Both the position numbers and the translations under genes were made by a program. 64,000 bases of DNA from Theocolax elegans (taxonomy: Eukaryota > Arthropoda > Insecta > Hymenoptera > Cerocephalidae): the NCBI GenBank assembly GCA_026168455.1, contig CM047428.1, positions 87,438,594 to 87,502,593 of the forward strand. The letters run 5' to 3'. Below are positions 24,601 to 35,535 of the stretch, piece by piece. Positions within the stretch are counted from its first letter, which is position 1, and the number at the start of each line of letters is the position of its first letter. Under the pieces are notes generated by a model. It saw nothing but the letters and a program-made list of their open reading frames with translations. It had not been told where the DNA came from and did no database searches.

Positions 24601-25360
24601 AATACTTTTTAGAATAAATTTTATCTCCGTGTATCAAAATTTCTTTCACTATATACGTTCGCTATTTCATCAAGTACTTTCCATTTGTCATCATATACAT
24701 AAAACAAAGGTAAAATTTTTCTAAAAAGTATATCGAAATGATATGGATAAAAATTGAACTGTGTCTAAATTTTGAAGAAAAATACTTATACATAAAGGTT
24801 AATATAAACATTGACCAATATTTTTTCCTGACTTACTGATCGAGGTAGTACAACAATTACATTTTTCACCCCAATTTCACGTACATATACTCACGCGATA
24901 ACGACAAAATTTTCGCGCTCAATTTTAACTGCGCACATCCGGTCAATCCTCCACGGGTAACTCCAGATTAAAATTAAATAAAAAAAAAGCGCGACATTTA
25001 AAAATCGAAGGTAAAAAAAAAAGAAGAACGCGAACAATGTCGAACGCGAATCGAAATAAACAATTTCCTGAAGATTACAACCGGTTGAATCATGTTGTCG
25101 CTCGAAGTTCTCTCCGATATTTTATAAATCGATCACCCGCGCACCGGAAAGCAAAACAAAACCTACGGTGCGAACGAATATAAAGAGAGACGAGTACAAT
25201 GAAAAAAAGGAAAAAAAGGAAGGAAGGTAGAGAGAGAGGAGGGGAAATGACGAAAGTCCATCTAGGTATATATAATGCGGTGACGGTATTGTACATTTCT
25301 CTTTATACATACACGCGTATCCCAGTCTCGCGAAATTCGCGTTTCCGGCGTGTGGTGTAT

Positions 25361-25380
25361 GTGTGTGTGTGTGTGTGTGT
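25361..25380. repeat. (GT)10 microsatellite
   Basis: Ten GT units. Confidence 0.9.
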
Positions 25381-25564
25381 CGCTCTGTGTGCAGCTGTTC
25401 TATATTCTGGAAACCCAAATTTTTGTCTCTTTTTGTTTCCTTCGGTCGTCAACTGTTAGTCAAATTAGGTCGTAATGAATAAAACTCTGTCTGGTACGTA
25501 TCTATTTGCTAGAAATTATTTTTCATAGTTCTTTAATAAATTTGTATAATCTATATTAATAATG

Positions 25565-25591
25565 ATAATAATAATAATAATAATAATAATA
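25565..25591. repeat. (ATA)n microsatellite
   Basis: About nine ATA units. Confidence 0.9.
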
Positions 25592-28254
25592 TTGGGGAAA
25601 ATGTAGTTTGATTTTTTAAATTATATATTAATTTTATATAATTATATAATAAACTATAAAATATCCCAAATTAAAAATCTGAACATAATTGATTAAACGA
25701 CAGAGTTTACTTAACTAGTCAGTTATAAATGATTATTAAAAGAAATTATTAATTAATATTCACTATCCGTCGGGACCAAACTGAACTTTTTCAAACACCT
25801 CGATTGTTTAGAATTAAAAGTTTGCAAACGAACACTAGATTGAACGTTTCAATGGAATCGACGAAAAATGTGCCCACTTTTGATAATTTGATAGAATGCT
25901 CTTTTTCACATATATTCAAACCGTTTGATAGAGTGAAATTCAAATTTCGTCCTATTTTGAGCCATCATTTAGCTTGTAAATATTGGTTTACTTAAACTCT
26001 ATTTCTGACTTACATAAATGTTCTATTAAAAATACACAAACGCAATTGTTTTTAAAAAAAATTCGTTTTGTATAGTTATGGTTATTGCATTAACCGGTAA
26101 AATAGTTTAAAAATCGTTTTATCGCGAGCCATTCACTAGCAATTTTGATTATCCACTTCTAACATTGTATTTTCTACACGTTGCAAATAGCGACCGAGAG
26201 ATAAAAAAAACAATTTATCGCATTCAACGACTCCACATTTTTGCACGTTTAAAACGACACGCGTTTTTGTTCATTATGATGTATATTAAAGATACAAACG
26301 TGTCGATAGTTTAAATACAAAAAGTAAAAGACTATAAATTAACAATGAGCGTAAAGGTGATTTAAGAGACACTTTTTCAAACTCTATAAATCAGTCGGAA
26401 ATTTAAATAAAATAAAATAATGTTTCAAGATCGATCGAGCAGCACATCCTATATATATATGTGTGTGTGTACAAACTGGCTTCGAATTATAGTTACTTCA
26501 CGTTATTGACATGTGCGGACGAAATTGCTCAATCGAAAATATATACATATATATAATTACGCAAGGATTAACGCAGTAGCGAAATTATCGTTGAATGACA
26601 ATTTGTCGGATGTAAACTATCGAATTTCGTAATCGTCTTGTGACAGTGTATTTACACGAGAAAGGAAATTAACTGATTTTATGTAAAACTATTTAGTAAT
26701 ATTTAACTGTGTATTTATACTTTTATTAAAAAATATTGAAAAATTAAAAACATGTTTCTCTACTATTGCATAATTAGATTAGTAAATGTGTATCGGTATA
26801 TAAGCATGAAGTAGATCTATATAAGATAAAAAAAATAATTTGCATAAATTATTTTTGCTTCATCGTTACTAAGTAGACTTTCTTTTTATTGAAAATTGAA
26901 TAATGACTTAGTATTGCATATTACTATTCTTTGTTATAATTATTTAATGTTGTATTATAATTAATTTATTAATCATGCCTAAAAAAACTGACCTTTGACT
27001 TGTAACTCATCGACGATCCCAAGTGATATCTTTATGACTTAAGTCGTCATCAAACAGATATTTGGATACTTTAATGTTTACTTTAATATCATACAAATTT
27101 TCCTTATTTTGGTTATTTTATAATGTTGGATCGCGATTTATTATTTCTCTAATTCACATTCATCAATATATATCTTAATTTCAAATTTCTCTCGAATATT
27201 TTTCGGTGATTTTATTTTTACGCAATGTTAATAATTGTTATTTATTTCAATATTTGAATAATCGAAAAAAAAGGATATTCAAATAAATTTTTCTTCGTGC
27301 ATTATCTCGTACAGACGAAGGACAGCAGCCGTGGTTTCTTTATTTCCATAGTGGAAAAGTAACGTTCGATTAATAATGCAAGGAGCAAAGGAAAAAAAGA
27401 ACCGACTAGCCATTCAATTTTCTTGTTTCTGTAGATCATTACGCAGAGTACGCTTCAACAGCCTATTGTGACCGAGTGCATAAAACTGTCATTACCCGGC
27501 AAACGTTCATTCAATTCGGCGTATGGTAAAACGCCGCGTGTCGCTCGGTCCCTTTTCTTTCTACGCCTCTCCCCTTTTCCTTTCCATTCGTTTTCACGGA
27601 CCAATTCTCTCGTACCGTGCGTACGTATTTTTTTTAAGAGCATGCACGACTCTTCGATATTCGGTAAAATTTTCATTGACACTTTTGGGTGTTTCAAAAT
27701 TGTAGGTTATAACGGGTCACACGAGTAATTCGTCGCGAAAATTGATTCGGGACGACAAGTATCTTTTTTTTAACATTCAGAAAAATGTATTATTAAAAAT
27801 TATCATTTTCCTTCTAAAAATAAACCATTCTTTTTGGGTATGAGAACTAGGTATTTTTTAAAAGTGTAATATAATTATCTTTAACCGCAAAACATTATAT
27901 ATATGCGGATAATTATTCGTGTCGTAATTATTGTTAGGTTTTATAGTAATTAGAAAAAATATTACGACAATTTAAGTACGTCTTTACGTTACTTATACAA
28001 GCCTTTTTTTTAATAAGACGTTTTTCTTCCAGTGTTAAACAGATATATTTGAATAAACTGTTTTGGATGAAAAAGATACTTTGAAACGTAATTAAAGAAA
28101 CAATGTTGCGAAATATTTAGTTAATACTAATAAAATTTAATTGCAATAAAATGTTCGGCACTTGCGTTTTAAATTTTGAATTATAATGAAAAAAGTAATT
28201 GCTTTTTATACCAAAACATACCTATATTGGATGACGTTTTTAACTTTAAATTAA

Positions 28255-28300
28255 GAGGGTGTCGTACACTCAACTTTTTAGCCTTTCTACTTTATCGACG
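28255..28300 (+). mobile_element. TTAA-type MITE, left-end fragment, copy C
   Basis: TTAA (28251-28254) is followed by GAGGGTGTCGTACACTCAAC, then CTTTTTAGCCTTTCTACTTTATCGACG. This matches the family left end (GGGGTGCCATAGTCAA…CCTCCCTACCTTATCGG) position by position with substitutions. No clear right end; a weak candidate is GAGTATAGGGAC near 28675. Confidence 0.5.
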
Positions 28301-30762
28301 TAATGAATCACACATTTTTACATAATTAAAAGTATAAGCATTTATAATGCAATTAAGCTGATTTCCTCTAATTGGTGTTCTTGGAAATATTATTATCTCG
28401 GTACTGTGAAAATAATTGTTTTTGTGTACACACAGGCAAGCAGTGTTTTTAGGAAATAACATTGTAATTTAACGTTGTCGAATTTTTTTTTTTTATTTAT
28501 TTCATTTATTAAAATATGCAATCGAGATTTTAATAAAAAATAGATATCTCATAATATAGAAAAGATGTATTTTGTTGAAATTTAGTGCATATGTATACGA
28601 ATGACAATAATTAGTTATAACTGCGTTAATTATTCCTGTTATATAACTCTATATTCATTTTTTTAGGTTTTGGTAGAGTATAGGGACGCTATAGATTTGG
28701 GATTACGGCTACAAAAATTTTCAATACAAATTAACATGACACCGTAGTAAATTTGAGATTATTTTACAAGTTATTCCAGACAAATTAACGTAAAATGCCG
28801 TCACTATGTATATAGTTGAATGTCTCAAATTTACCGTATTGTCACGGTAATATTTATAAGAAAATTCTGTAAATCTAATTTTTTCCTCTATTCGTGATGA
28901 AAGATAAAGTGACAAACCACAATGGTATACATTTCATTGCACATCGCAATTACAAAATCGACAAAAATTGCGCGGTGAATTTGAATATGTATATTTCTTT
29001 TTTCATTAGGCTCCAAGTTAAATTTTTTAATATATTCCAATACGGCAAATTCACGTTACGTAATAAATTACATGAATTGCGTAATTACAGGAAAGGCAAT
29101 TAAGCTTCGGAGAAAGGTGAATAAGTTTACAAACACGACGAAGAGAATCATTCACTGCATCGTATAAGAAAATCTGTTTAATATAAATTGCCCCACCTTA
29201 AAAATTTTTACGCAATTTTCCAAGATATAAGATTTCATTCGTGTCGAGAAGAGAACAAAAAAGAAAGATTTTTCGGCTTAATTGAGTAAGGCAACCGAGT
29301 TAATTAAAGTAAGCTATGAAATTTTTTTATGCAAAAAATACACGTTTTTTGGAAAATAAATTATTTTGAGAATATTTGCAAATTTAGGTGATGTCTCGCT
29401 TTTTCTCAAGGATTTTCTCTTTCTCTCTCTCACTCTCTTGTTAGTGAATGCTCTCGCGCAAGGACGACAACACGATTTGCGAAATAATCGCCTCGCGTAT
29501 TGTAGAAAAAGTATATAATGATTTATCTAAAAGAAAGAAAAAGTTATTTATTACTTTTGGTAACTTAACTTTATACATTATCATCATTTTCGTACATTTA
29601 TTTCTCATTATCAAAGTTTATATTATACTTTGTTTATCTCGTAAATGAAATATAATATTCAGCGCAACGATTAAAACTATATTTTGTCTATAATTTAATT
29701 TTTTTTTATAACTCGGATTTCGAATACGTTATTTTTCCTTATCGCAATAAAAATTCACTCGTTAATCGAAGAAAAGGAAGATATTTTTAGGTTAAAGTTG
29801 AACGATCCAATACTTAGACGAGAGCCCCGAACATAGGTTAAATATTTTTTAATAAATATAAATTTTTGCACTAATCTAATATCATGATGTTTGACGTTTC
29901 ATGCGGTATCATATATAAATTAGTTTTGATTCGCAATTTACGCATTGTACAAAATTAATTCAAAATTTATTATTGTTTCGTTTGATGTATACATTCTTCA
30001 TTATAAAAAAAGTCTTCCATTCTCCTATATAAGTGACTGTTTAAATATACATCAGTGGATAACCGAGTGCCATCGCATTATCGTCATTACTATTTCAGAT
30101 AGACACAGGAGGGATTAATGGAAAACAAACATACAAACTGCCAATTAAATAAATTTTCCTAGTTATTGTCTGCTTCTTATTTTCAATATATCGATTATAC
30201 ATTTCATAGAAAAAATTTTCTATTTTTAAACGTTATTAGAAAATGATAGTTTATGAAAAGAAAATGTTAATGCGCTCAAGTGTTTTTGTTTTTCTGACTT
30301 GTACGCGCAGCTAAATGGAAGATTATACACGTATTTCAGAGTTTTTACTTATTAGAATAAAAAAAAATTTTTTTAAATTCGAGTTTAAAATATCAGGGAT
30401 TTCCAATAATCATCTCAATAAATTATGATTAAAATGTGGATGCTCAAAATGTTTAAACTATTTTGTAAGCAACCCAAAATTTATACAAAAAAGCGACTTT
30501 TGTGAAAAAAAATTAGATTTTTAATAAAATTAGAACTTTATTTGTTATTTGCCCCCCACCCCTTTCCTTTCCCTTAATTAAGTGAAGCTTTTACTCAACA
30601 AATTTATAGAAAATAAGTAGAGTCTACACAATTTTAGCCATTTATTAAAACTTTTACTCCATCTCGTAAACATTAAAAACTTCTTATTGGTTAAATAATA
30701 TTAGCAATAATCAAGCGCGGAAAGCTTATAATAATGAGGTAAAGTACCCAGTATCAGGACAA
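28301..30762. other. Intronic, no gene seen
   Basis: AT-rich noncoding DNA with no recognisable protein, RNA gene or strong repeat. Confidence 0.55.
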
Positions 30763-31590
30763 GCGAAAAATTGGCAGTAGTAGTGGGACACGTTGAATTG
30801 AATACTACAAACGGTAAATAAAATAAAGTTATGAATGAATTCGTATTGTTTACTAGATACAGTAATGTATTTGTATAAAAAAGTGTTTGTTTAGTTTGTA
30901 AATTTAGCTTAAACAGCAATATAAATTTTTTGAGGTTATGACGATCATGAATTTTGATGTTGACACCAAATGGGTATGGGTACAAAAGTTATTGAGGTTG
31001 TCCAATGCAGTCTTTGAGTACAAAAAATTTTTTTTTTATTATTTTTTTTACTTTTTATATACTAGAATTGTTGATAATCATGACTCCTCGAAAAGTAGGT
31101 AGGCGTACATGATCTTGAGAACGCTTCATCTGAAACAAAAAGATTAACGAATTAAAGATTATGTGGCTACCGCATGAACATTGATCGTGTTAAAATGTTA
31201 ATTTTTACAATTTTCTTTTGCAAACAAAGTAAAAAAAATTATTTTTTTAATTGGTTGCCATTTTTTTTTATCTAAAAAATCAATTACCGTAGTGGATATG
31301 ATAGCCACTGTTATTACCAAATCTGCAGCCGTATGATTTTTTGTTTCTGACGAAGCGTTCTTTAGATATCATGTGCGCCAATAGCCTACCTACTTTTCAA
31401 GAAGTCATGTTTATTAACAATTTTCGTATACAGAAAGTATGAAAAAAAAATAAAAAAAAGTTTTTTTGTACTCAAAGACTGAAGTAGACAACCCTAACAA
31501 CTTTTGTACCCATATGTTGAATAATATTTTCTAAAAAAATCTTAAAAATAGCCTGTTTTGATCGATAAACCAGAATAACTCCTTAATAAA
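30763..31590. repeat. Dispersed repeat, copy 1, split by a foldback element
   Basis: The left part (GCGAAAAATTGGCAGTAGTA, then GTGGGACACG) and the right part (31509-31590, CATATGTTGAATAATATTTT, then CTAAAAAAATCTTAAAA) match 35336-35535 in the same order and orientation. In between sits the 536-bp inverted-repeat element at 30977-31512, apparently inserted into this older repeat. Confidence 0.55.
30977..31512. mobile_element. TA-flanked foldback element (Tc1/mariner-like MITE)
   Basis: The ends TGGGTACAAAAGTT… and …CTTTTGTACCCA are perfect complements over 12 bp, with TA on both sides (30975-30976 and 31513-31514), as expected of Tc1/mariner insertions. The inverted arms extend inward about 165-175 bp (to about 31141, and from about 31338) at lower identity, sharing CAGTCTTTGAGTAC and GAAAAGTAGGTAGGC. 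No transposase frame. Superfamily assignment rests only on the TA flanks. Confidence 0.7.
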
Positions 31591-33794
31591 TTCTTTGACT
31601 TTGATTATAGGTTTAAAAAAATAATCAGACGAGATATTCGAAGCAAGTGCAAAAATAATAAAATAAATTCCGTCTCCAATTTTTGCTGTACAATTGTGCT
31701 TATCAAAATCGTATTTGCGATATATACGCACGAGTATTCTCACGTTAAAATCGATAATTTTTCCACGGGTAATATTTATAAATAAACTGTTAATGTATTT
31801 ATAAATAAAACGAGTATGTAGCTAATTTTAGTGATAAAACAACCTGTTGTTAATTAACCGACATGAAAATATTGAAATTAATGTTATGGATATTTATATT
31901 TCCTTTGTACCTATACGAAATGCACAATATTTTTATTCGAATAGCAGATGAAATTTGCATTAACACGAAATCTACCGACAGATAACAAAAACACGAAATG
32001 TACAAAAAATTCTATTCGTATTTGTTATTATATATTACAACAATTCATTACTTTTTAAACGGACAAATTTTTCTCCGATAAAAACTAATGATAAAAAACA
32101 ATACGGACGAATTTGTCAATCAGGATAAAAATCAACGTTACAAAATATCGCTCTAAATGATTTATTAAATAATTATTTACAAAATGGTATTAATTACATA
32201 TCGGGAAAATAATGCGTATATACAAATTTTAAATACATTTATTTTATGTATTCTTTATTTTATAACAGGCTGTAGAAAAAAATTGTTCAAAATTGGGTTT
32301 CTTTATCACTTTTTTAATAAATTATTAAAAACTGTAATTAAAAATAATAATTAAAAAGTTTTCACGCAATAAGGTAACGAATTTTTTACTGTAATAAAGA
32401 TATTTATTGATTTATACATTTTATTACAATATTGTATGGAAAAACTCATGAAACAAGTTATTTTTAAAATCCGAAATAAGAAAATAATTATTTAATTGTT
32501 AATTCATAGGTTCCCTACCTGAAATTCGAAATAGCCGATGCAAAATACCGGCATACTAACCCTGATATTTTTAAAAGAACACATTTTTATATATACATTT
32601 TTTTTGTAAAAGACATTGTAGATCAATAGATTACCGATAGAACGAAATCTATATAGTAATTCTATATTTTAGTTGTAAATAAAATGGCGTATAAATAATA
32701 AGTAATATACTTGCGTGAATTTTAGAAAACAAAACAGACTTTCAAAATATTTCCTATATATTTCCCCTTTAAAACATTTCTCTTAAATACACAGAGCGTC
32801 GAGGAATCGAAGTCGAGTATCTTGTTTTTCACGCGCGAATTCAAAAGATCAATCTTGGGTTGCATCGATCGGTAACTTAATTCAATCTCATTCAGTGGAG
32901 TTGGGTGTATCTCGGTAACGGATCGAGCAACGAGAGTTCACCTCTTCTCTCTCGCGTTCAACGAAATACGGGTATAAAAAAATAAAAAATTCAAATATCG
33001 ATAGAAAAGTAAATAAATGTAATAATAATTACACCGTTCTTACAAAAAAAAGAGACATAAATACAAGAAACTTCGGATTATCGTTTTATCGATCGAAATG
33101 AACTCCCAATCGTATCACATATACGTACGCAGATATATATGTATATATAGTTATTGAATAAGTCAAAAAAACAAAAAAAAATGTCGAATCGTCCTCGAAA
33201 TTCTACACTTGTCAGTGTTGTTACGGAATCGAGATTTTTTTTCGTCCGAGGTAATAACATATACGCTGCATAAGCTGAAAGCCGAGCGCGACATTCGACG
33301 AATGCGCGCATACATACATACAACTCTGAGTTTACACGGAAAATAATGTCGCAATACGCACACACGGTATCGCGTGTACATATATATTGAAATTTCGTAT
33401 ATCGTCAAAGGTTCACTCAACTTTTACTCGGGACATGAGTATATTTTTTTTTACGTATCTCGTTACGTCACGGTTATAATCGTGCGCGTGTTTTAGAATT
33501 AACGTCTCGTAATTGCAAAGTATGTTTTAACAAAAAAAAAGGAGTAGCGAGGAAGACGGTTAACGCGACGAAGCCAACTTGACCCAATTTGTGTTCTCGG
33601 AAATATTCTCTCTTGGTACCGCAAAAAAAGAAAATATTTTTTAGCGCGAGCAGCGTTTTTTTTTTCTTCTTTTTGCGAAAACGAAATTTGTAATTTGAGG
33701 TTATGGTGAAATTTTTGTTTTTTTTTATCAAGAGAAAGTAAGTTTATTTTTTGTTTGGAACAATTTGTTTTGTTAGATTACTTTATATTTGATT
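31591..33794. other. Intronic, no gene seen
   Basis: AT-rich, with a somewhat CpG-richer stretch at 32800-33500. No recognisable gene. Confidence 0.55.
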
Positions 33795-33908
33795 TTAAGA
33801 GGGTGGTGTGAGGTATACTTAATATTTCAACCTTCAAAACTTTTATGCGATCTGACAGAGACAAAGGAAAAAAATCTTAAAAAGACAGGTGTTTTTTATT
33901 ACAAGCAA

Positions 33909-33950
33909 CGTTTAGTTGGCGTGGTCTGACAACCTCTTCAGGCTATTTAT
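33909..33950 (-). ncRNA. Hammerhead-ribozyme-like remnant in the Penelope tail
   Basis: On the minus strand CTGAAGA (33935-33941) fits the hammerhead CUGANGA box. A short stem follows (GGTTG/CAACT around an 11-base loop), then TAAACG where an active ribozyme has GAAAC. Hammerhead motifs are known in Penelope-like elements. The missing core G and unclear stems I and III suggest an inactive relic; it could be chance. Confidence 0.3.
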
Positions 33951-34080
33951 TAGACATAAAAACACAAAATTACAATTGAGAACGCACATTTGAAAATACA
34001 CTAAAATAAAAGATTTTGTACCTTTAATCGGATTATCGATGCGTCAAATAGTGTGTTAAATTTTGTGTACATCGTCGTGT

Positions 34081-34416
34081 TTATATATGTAGCGAGTGTA
34101 AACACAGGAAATTTCTAAGAACTGGCAAACCAGTGGTATTTAAAAATTTAATATCCTCTTTCTTGTTGATATTATTACTATCAATTTTGACATGTATCAT
34201 TTCAGAAATCAAACGTTTGTTGTAATTACACTCACTATCAACAATTTTTACGCCATCCCAGTCAAATGCATGTTTAAAATGAGATACATGTTGATTAACC
34301 ACTGAATCTGGAGTTTTATTATATCTATGTTCATTTATCCTAGTTTTTAAAGAACGCTTTGTTTTGCCAACATAAGAGGCAGGACAATTTATAAAAGTTT
34401 TCAAGATGAACACCAT
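34081..34416 (-). pseudogene. GIY-YIG endonuclease fragment of a Penelope-like element
   Basis: A 111-residue open frame whose residues 11-30 (NCPASYVGKTKRSLKTRINE) match the YVGxTxRxLxxRxxEH segment of Penelope-type GIY-YIG endonucleases. It continues with NQHVSHFKHAFDWDGVKIVD and EDIKFLN, typical of these C-termini. In full elements this domain nicks DNA for target-primed integration, downstream of the reverse transcriptase. Here the N-terminal GIY strand is absent and a stop lies four codons before the first Met, so it is a dead 5'-truncated remnant even though the remaining frame is intact. It is unrelated to Syn1 and lies on the opposite strand. Confidence 0.8.
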
Positions 34417-34500
34417 GGAGAGTGATTACGATATATACAATACTTAATATTTGTGACCTTTCTACCTTACCGACATGGAAAATCAGATATCGTGTACAGA

Positions 34501-35335
34501 CAAATAAATGTAGTAAATCCGAGTAAAATACGTTGAATTTCACAATCGATTTGTTGATTATAGTTATCCTAATTTTAGGTATAAATACGCATTTCTTCAT
34601 GAAAAGTTGTAATAAAATAATAAGTCATTGAAAAGTAATCTCAATTTCTACGAAAAGTATATCGCAAAGTATTATTCAGTAAAACACATTATGTACGTTA
34701 TACCATCCGAGTCTTTATCGACTACTAAAAAATACTGCTTTTATAAAAATTATTGTTTTATATATACATTAAGTACCTGAAAACAGCGCGAGACAGCCAA
34801 AAATCTTTTTCCGGGAAGAAAAATCGAAGAAAGAGCACGTGACCATTTTTCGCCGTCTTAAATAATACTGTCGGTCCGGGTTTCGCCCAAATACCTTTCT
34901 CTTTCGTACAGATGGACGAACCTATATGACTTTTTTAATTAGAGCTCCTGTTTGAAAAGCTAAAAATTTCTGTGTCCTACTACAAAGCGATACTTATCAT
35001 CTGAGAGTTAACTCTCTCTCGGTATATTTCATAAAAACGCAACCGTTAAATCAAATCATGCCTACTTTATTGGTTGCCGAAAACTCACACAAACCAGGGG
35101 GTTTCCTGGAAATCTTGGACGGCGCCTTTTTAAATATTCAGTTCGCGGAATTTTACAAATATTTTTCGCTCTTTCATTTATTCCAATACAAATCGCATAA
35201 AATAAAGTAACATTTGTTTATAACTCAATTTACTTAACTAAGTTGAGGAAATAACTAACATTTTTTGAACAATAAAATAAAACGATATAAATATTATATA
35301 AGTAGTATTCAAAGATTCAAGATTTGTAAATGGCA
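34501..35335. other. Intronic, no gene seen
   Basis: AT-rich with a slightly GC-richer patch at 34780-35120. No recognisable coding sequence. Confidence 0.55.
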
Positions 35336-35535
35336 ACGAAAAATCCGCAGTAGTGGGACATGATTCGGATGCAGACTGAGATAATAGTTTCAAATGTGTC
35401 CCACTACTACATTATGGAAACTGTAAGGGAGTAGTAGCGGGACACTGTTAGTTACCATATGTTCAATAATATTCTCTAAAAAAAATCTTAAAACTGTCCT
35501 TTTTTTAGTGATAAATCAGAATGACCTCTTAAACG
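35336..35535. repeat. Dispersed repeat, copy 2 (uninterrupted)
   Basis: Matches the two halves of the repeat around 30763-30976 and 31509-31590 without the foldback insertion. The motif GTAGTGGGACA occurs near 35350, complemented near 35396 (TGTCCCACTACTAC), and as GTAGCGGGACAC near 35433, so this copy has internal inverted symmetry. Confidence 0.5.

Larger units (their letters stand above)
14563..28250. other. Intronic, no gene seen
   Basis: Almost 14 kb without a recognisable gene. It includes GC-richer patches near 15000-15180, 16870-17070, 18890-19200 and 21480-21600 and many microsatellites (GA, TA, CATACA, GT, AAT). None of the longest open frames shows domain motifs; many are translations of simple repeats. 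Confidence 0.6.
33828..34439 (-). mobile_element. 5'-truncated Penelope-like retroelement
   Basis: A minus-strand insertion of about 612 bp carrying the C-terminal GIY-YIG-type endonuclease end of a Penelope-like element and its 3' tail. It is bounded by a perfect 13-base direct repeat ATACTTAATATTT (33815-33827 and 34440-34452), a plausible target-site duplication. The reverse transcriptase part is missing, as is usual for 5'-truncated copies. Confidence 0.75.
33799..34500 (+). mobile_element. TTAA-type MITE, copy D, interrupted by a Penelope-like fragment
   Basis: TTAA (33795-33798) then GAGGGTGGTGTGAGGTATACTTAATATTT. The sequence resumes after the retroelement with GTGACCTTTCTACCTTACCGAC (34453-34474). 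Read across the gap, this matches copy C and the intact copy. The right end was not located, so the end coordinate is approximate. Confidence 0.6.

Noticed and set aside
30701..30985. A 94-residue minus-strand frame
   Set aside because: It overlaps a dispersed repeat and the end of a foldback element; no protein motif.
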